A DNA stretch of 10,173 nt from an uncultured Bacteroides sp. (lineage in GTDB: Bacteria; Bacteroidota; Bacteroidia; Bacteroidales; Bacteroidaceae). Shown one piece after another: positions 7,296 to 10,173 of the stretch. A model generated the notes under the pieces. That model saw nothing but the letters and a program-made list of their open reading frames with translations. It had not been told where the DNA came from and made no database searches. Numbering within the stretch: the first letter of the stretch is position 1; the number at the start of each line of letters is the position of its first letter. The position numbers and the translations under genes are program-made. Location: the NCBI GenBank assembly GCA_900755095.1, contig CAAEFE010000110.1, positions 1 through 10,173 of the forward strand, read 5' to 3'.

Positions 7296-7319
7296 TGTTG
7301 AATTATTTACATACATTTG
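7289..7319 (+). promoter_or_regulatory. Promoter of the ECF sigma-factor gene
   Basis: TACATTTG (7312-7319) matches the Bacteroides -7 consensus TANNTTTG exactly. TTAG at 7289-7292 is a weak -33 with a 19-base spacer. The predicted start near 7326 lies about 20 bases before the ATG at 7347. The -7 box covers an upstream in-frame TTG (7317), which supports the ATG as the true start. Confidence 0.6.
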
Positions 7320-7346
7320 TCTCATACCAACAGACCTGATAAACCT

Positions 7347-7898
7347 ATGAGCCAAAACCAAGCCCCTATTCATCTAGCCCGCCAATTCGAAATTATATTT
7401 ACCACGCACTATTCCGCTGTTAAATATTTCGCTATAAACTTGCTCAAATCTGAAGAGGACGCAGAAGATATCATTCAGGATGTGTTCGCTAAATTATGGA
7501 CACAACCGGAGGTCTGGCTGGAAAACAAAGACATAGGCCAGTATATCTACGCCATGACTAAAAACACAACTTTCAATTTCATCAAACGCAAAAGACTGGA
7601 ACAATCCTATCAGGAACAATTATCGCAGAAATATCTAATCGAAGACTTACTAAAATCCGAAGATACTCTCGACCCTATCTATTATAAAGAAGCACTATTA
7701 ATCATCCGCCTAATTCTCGACCGCCTTCCCGAACGCCGCAGAAAAGTTTTTGAAATGAGCCGCATCAACAATATGAGTAATATGGAGATAGCACAAGCAC
7801 TCAATATTTCCGTACGAACTGTGGAACACCAAATCTATCTGACCCTGCTCGAAATAAAAAAAACTATTTTTATTGCATTTTTCTTGTGTTTCTTTTAA
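7347..7898 (+). CDS. ECF sigma-70 factor of a SusC/D-type locus
   Basis: This 183-residue sigma factor has region 2 at about 12-82 (YFAINLLKSEEDAEDIIQDV, then FAKLW and the -10-recognition segment ending NFIKRKR) and region 4 at about 115-172. The helix-turn-helix of region 4 is MSNMEIAQALNISVRTVEHQ. Regions 1 and 3 are missing, as in all ECF sigma factors. It belongs to the class that in Bacteroides sits before a FecR-like anti-sigma gene and a susC/susD pair and activates that PUL when the receptor is occupied. The ATG at 7347 is preferred to a TTG ten codons upstream that lies in the promoter -7 box. The last ten residues are strongly hydrophobic (TIFIAFFLCFF), which is unusual for a soluble factor. 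The anti-sigma gene starts 57 bases on. Confidence 0.92.
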   Translation: MSQNQAPIHLARQFEIIFTTHYSAVKYFAINLLKSEEDAEDIIQDVFAKLWTQPEVWLENKDIGQYIYAMTKNTTFNFIKRKRLEQSYQEQLSQKYLIEDLLKSEDTLDPIYYKEALLIIRLILDRLPERRRKVFEMSRINNMSNMEIAQALNISVRTVEHQIYLTLLEIKKTIFIAFFLCFF

Positions 7899-7954
7899 GT
7901 AATCCCCCATTTTCGATTGTGCTAATAGTGTAACCACTAAAAAGAACAGCGCAA

Positions 7955-8941
7955 ATGAGGAACTTTTTTCAGAAAATACTGATATTATTTACCGGCAATA
8001 ACTATCCGGAAGCTACCCAAAATGAATTCTATCAATGGCTGGTGGATGAAGATCATGCATCCCAGAAAGAAGATGCTTTGAGAGAGCTGTGGAACAAAGC
8101 GCAACGGCAAAAAAACGTGAAAGGAATGCAGAAGTCTTACGAGCGCCTGAAAAAACAGGAAGGTATTCCAACCGTACCCAAAGAGAGAAGAATTCGCCCA
8201 ATACATATATGGCAATCCGCAGCCGCTATCTTATTCCTCCTGCTTGCCTCTTCGGTCTATCTATCGACTGTAGGCGCAAAAGCGGAAACCGACTTATTAC
8301 AGCAATATATTCCGATAGCAGAAATGAGAAGTTTGACGCTGCCCGACGGAACAAAAGTGCAACTCAACTCGAAAAGTACACTTTTATATCCGCAGGAGTT
8401 TACCGGAGATAGTCGTAGTGTATTCCTGTTAGGCGAAGCCAACTTCAAGGTTAAGCCGGACAAGAAACGTCCGTTTATCGTGAAATCCAATGATTTACAG
8501 ATTACTGCGTTGGGTACGGAATTTAATGTATCTGCCTACCCTGAAAGCCCAGAAATAGCAACCACTCTCATTTCAGGCAGTATCCGTGTAGATTATAACA
8601 ATCTGACAACAAGTGTCATTCTCCATCCCAACGAACAGTTTGCCTATAACAGAAACAATAAGAAATATGATCTCTCCAACCCGGATATGGACGATGTGAC
8701 AGCCTGGCAACGCGGAGAACTGGTTCTGCAAAAGATGACGCTGACGGACATCATCAACGTATTGGAGCGAAAATATCCTTATACCTTTGTATATAGTATC
8801 AAGAACCTCAAAAACGACAGGTTCAGTTTTCGTTTCAAGGACAACGCACCACTCGAAGAAGTGATGGAAATCATCGTGAACGTGGTCGGACAAATGGACT
8901 ATAGAATAGTAGAAGACAAGTGCTATCTGACAAGAATATAA
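7955..8941 (+). CDS. FecR-family anti-sigma factor
   Basis: This 328-residue single-pass inner-membrane protein has a cytoplasmic N-terminus (1-85), which would hold the sigma factor. One transmembrane segment follows at about 86-106 (WQSAAAILFLLLASSVYL). The periplasmic FecR domain spans about 120-225 and includes RSLTLPDGTKVQLNSKSTL, FLLGEANFKV and ALGTEFNV. The C-terminal DUF4974-like domain spans about 255-327 and includes MTLTDIINVLERKY and FSFRF. In this family the periplasmic C-terminus contacts the N-terminal STN domain of the cognate TonB-dependent receptor, and that contact leads to sigma release. The neighbouring genes supply both partners: the sigma gene 56 bases upstream and an STN-bearing SusC-like receptor 144 bases downstream. 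It is intact. The 7899-7954 gap has only a short TAGTG/CACTA inverted repeat. Confidence 0.93.
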   Translation: MRNFFQKILILFTGNNYPEATQNEFYQWLVDEDHASQKEDALRELWNKAQRQKNVKGMQKSYERLKKQEGIPTVPKERRIRPIHIWQSAAAILFLLLASSVYLSTVGAKAETDLLQQYIPIAEMRSLTLPDGTKVQLNSKSTLLYPQEFTGDSRSVFLLGEANFKVKPDKKRPFIVKSNDLQITALGTEFNVSAYPESPEIATTLISGSIRVDYNNLTTSVILHPNEQFAYNRNNKKYDLSNPDMDDVTAWQRGELVLQKMTLTDIINVLERKYPYTFVYSIKNLKNDRFSFRFKDNAPLEEVMEIIVNVVGQMDYRIVEDKCYLTRI

Positions 8942-8964
8942 CTTTTTAACCTTATATGCCATGC

Positions 8965-9006
8965 AAAAAAATACCCGGAACAGAGGCCTCACTCCGTCCC
9001 GGATAT
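8965..9006 (-). terminator. Intrinsic terminator on the - strand in the susC leader
   Basis: Read on the - strand, the arms 9006-8992 and 8985-8971 pair over 15 positions: 12 Watson-Crick pairs and three G-U wobbles. The loop is TGAGGC, and a run of seven T (8971-8965) follows at once. On the + strand the same three positions are A-C mismatches and no T-run follows. This strand asymmetry shows that the structure serves - strand RNA. No - strand coding gene upstream would need it, which points to an antisense RNA. Confidence 0.8.
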
Positions 9007-9026
9007 GAAATCTGAATTCCCAATAT

Positions 9027-9040
9027 TAGAGTTTACTCTA
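9027..9040. promoter_or_regulatory. Short palindrome in the susC leader
   Basis: TAGAGT (9027-9032) and ACTCTA (9035-9040) are perfect inverted copies around TT. It could be a protein site near the susC promoter, or a 5-bp RNA hairpin with loop TTTA in the sense or antisense transcript. A weak -7-like TAATTTAG lies at 9056-9063. The ECF-dependent promoter of susC cannot be assigned from consensus. Confidence 0.3.
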
Positions 9041-9085
9041 CAAATTACCTCGAAATAATTTAGTCAATAACCTAATACTAAGAAA

Positions 9086-10153
9086 ATGCTACAAATTTAT
9101 AAATTTATAGTAGACAAGAAGACAAAGGGAAGAAGTTTTATACTTTTTTTCTGTTTGATGCTCGCCACAACAGTTTCCCTTGCACAAAATGGCGCTAAAA
9201 TCACTATTAAAAAGAATAGTATATCTGTGATTGAAGCACTGAAAGAAGTTGAAAAACAATCCGGTATGTCCGTAGGCTACAACGATTCCCAACTGAAAAA
9301 CAAACCGGCCATCACCCTCAATATAGAGACGGCTTCGTTGGAAAATGCACTCGCTCAAATTCTCAAAGGTACAGGTTTCACCTATCAACTGAAAGAGAAA
9401 TATATCATGATTATTCCGGAACAAAAGAAAGAAAGCAACCCGGCCAAGAAGATCACCGGTAAGGTAGTTGATGAAAACAACGATCCCTTGATCGGAGTGA
9501 ACATCAAAGTGGAAGGTACTGCCGCCGGATCTATCACAGACATCGACGGGAACTTCCTGATCGAAGCTTCCACCGGAAATACACTGACATTTACTTATAT
9601 CGGTTATACTTCAGGAAGCATTAAAGTCACCAACCAGAATAATTACCGCATTCAACTGACAGCCGATACGCAACAGCTATCGGAAGTTGTAGTAACTGCT
9701 CTCGGCATCAAACGCGAGCAAAAAGCATTGAGCTACAACGTCCAGCAAATCGGAGCAGACAAGATGCCGGAAATAAAAGACGCCAACTTTATCAACAGTT
9801 TGAGCGGAAAGGCTGCCGGCGTTGTCATTAATGCTTCTTCTTCCGGTGTGGGAGGTGCCAGTAAAGTGGTGATGCGTGGTACAAAGTCTATCGAGCAAAG
9901 CAGTAATGCGCTATACGTCATTGACGGTATTCCGATGTATAACTTCGGCGGTGGAGGCGGTACTGAATTTGACTCCAAAGGTGCTACGGAAGCCATTGCG
10001 GATATTAATCCCGACGATATTGAAAGCATCTCTTTCCTGACAGGTGCGGCAGGCGCCGCCACGGAATGGAGGGAATGGAGTTGCTGTAAGCCGCTCCCGT
10101 ATCAAAGAAGTCGGTGGGTTCATATCCTGTTTGGTTGGCCGGATTCAGTTTAG
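9086..10153 (+). CDS. SusC-like TonB-dependent outer-membrane receptor, N-terminal part, frame broken
   Basis: The N-terminus of an outer-membrane glycan importer is visible. It has a signal peptide (hydrophobic FILFFCLMLATTVSLA, cleavage near residue 34), an STN signalling domain (about 41-110) and a CarboxypepD_reg-like domain (122-195: ITGKVVDENNDPLIGVNIKV, then DIDGNF and YIGY). The SusC-type TonB box LSEVVVTALGI (199-209) and plug domain follow from 210, with ALYVIDGIPMYN and DIESISFLTGAAGAA. Full SusC proteins are about 1,000 residues. After GAAGAA the expected motif (LYGS-x-A-ANGV) is missing and the frame runs through unrelated residues to a TAG at 10151-10153. The remnant NGVAV reads in the next frame at 10074-10088. 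This indicates an indel, either a sequence error near a contig end or a real frameshift. The STN domain fits signalling to the anti-sigma protein upstream. The glycan is unknown. Confidence 0.9.
   Translation: MLQIYKFIVDKKTKGRSFILFFCLMLATTVSLAQNGAKITIKKNSISVIEALKEVEKQSGMSVGYNDSQLKNKPAITLNIETASLENALAQILKGTGFTYQLKEKYIMIIPEQKKESNPAKKITGKVVDENNDPLIGVNIKVEGTAAGSITDIDGNFLIEASTGNTLTFTYIGYTSGSIKVTNQNNYRIQLTADTQQLSEVVVTALGIKREQKALSYNVQQIGADKMPEIKDANFINSLSGKAAGVVINASSSGVGGASKVVMRGTKSIEQSSNALYVIDGIPMYNFGGGGGTEFDSKGATEAIADINPDDIESISFLTGAAGAATEWREWSCCKPLPYQRSRWVHILFGWPDSV
10063..10080 (+). repeat. Perfect 9-bp tandem duplication at the receptor frame break
   Basis: GGAATGGAG occurs twice in a row (10063-10071 and 10072-10080) exactly where the SusC plug motif is lost. 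One unit more or less would keep the frame, so the duplication alone does not explain the shift. It does suggest local slippage or misassembly. Confidence 0.7.
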
Positions 10154-10173
10154 GCCCCCAACTTAATATGGGA

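Larger units (their letters stand above)
8965..9085 (-). ncRNA. Predicted cis-antisense RNA to the susC leader (DonS-like)
   Basis: This is inferred from a - strand -7 box at 9099-9092 and the - strand terminator at 9006-8965. The RNA would start near 9085, next to the susC ATG (9086-9088), run about 120 nt across the leader and end at the U-run. Antisense RNAs encoded between the anti-sigma gene and susC are known in Bacteroides host-glycan PULs (DonS of B. fragilis), where they repress the receptor operon. The exact 5' end is uncertain. I see no coding potential in it. Confidence 0.55.

Noticed and set aside
7317..7346. Upstream TTG start for the sigma factor
   Set aside because: It lies inside the exact -7 box TACATTTG, so it would not be transcribed. 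The ATG at 7347 fits ECF lengths.
7926..7939. TAGTG/CACTA inverted repeat between the sigma and anti-sigma genes
   Set aside because: It is only 5 bp long with no flanking support, so chance is likely.
8089..8412. 107-codon + strand open frame within the anti-sigma gene
   Set aside because: It is an alternative frame of an intact FecR-type gene with no recognisable protein features.
1..10173. CRISPR array, tRNA or rRNA gene, insertion sequence or integrase
   Set aside because: I saw no repeat-spacer pattern, tRNA-like cloverleaf, rRNA segment or transposase motif in the window.

Overview
The window looks like chromosomal DNA of a gut Bacteroides (Bacteroidota). Supporting signs are promoter-like elements of the Bacteroides type (TTTG-like -33, TANNTTTG -7), weak or absent Shine-Dalgarno sequences, an Ala/Glu/Lys-rich extension on ribosomal protein S16, and an ECF sigma / FecR-type anti-sigma / SusC-like TonB receptor cassette. 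All protein genes read on the + strand. The gene order resembles the L-fucose operon of B. thetaiotaomicron (fucR-fucI-fucA-fucK-X-fucP) followed by a polysaccharide-utilization locus (PUL). I cannot assign a species.

Layout. Bases 1-154 are the 3' end of rpsP (S16), closed by a strong intrinsic terminator (195-227). Bases 322-7104 hold the fucose operon: a GntR-type regulator (fucR), L-fucose isomerase (fucI), class II aldolase (fucA), an FGGY kinase (fucK), a RhaM-type mutarotase and the MFS permease FucP. FucP would import fucose and the mutarotase would interconvert its anomers. Isomerase, kinase and aldolase would then yield dihydroxyacetone phosphate and L-lactaldehyde. An internal promoter and a GC-rich palindrome sit between fucI and fucA. 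Two related hairpins, the second an intrinsic terminator, close the operon (7119-7204).

Bases 7272-8941 carry a promoter, an ECF sigma factor and its membrane-bound anti-sigma factor. From 9086 a SusC-like receptor begins. It has a signal peptide, STN signalling domain, CarboxypepD_reg-like domain, TonB box and most of the plug, and then its reading frame breaks near 10061-10074, close to the window end. The trio is the usual trans-envelope signalling arrangement of host-glycan PULs: the receptor senses substrate, its STN domain signals to the anti-sigma factor, and the sigma factor is released. Lying next to fucose catabolism, it may import fucosylated glycans (inference).

The most interesting signal is in the gap between the anti-sigma gene and susC. 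A hairpin there is fully paired, with G-U wobbles, only when transcribed from the - strand, and on that strand it runs directly into seven U. With a - strand -7 box just inside susC, this predicts a cis-antisense RNA of about 120 nt covering the susC leader, in the style of DonS of B. fragilis. Other points of interest are candidate FucR boxes, a His-to-Gln change at a metal-ligand position of FucA, and an Asp/Asn exchange at the proton-site position of FucP.
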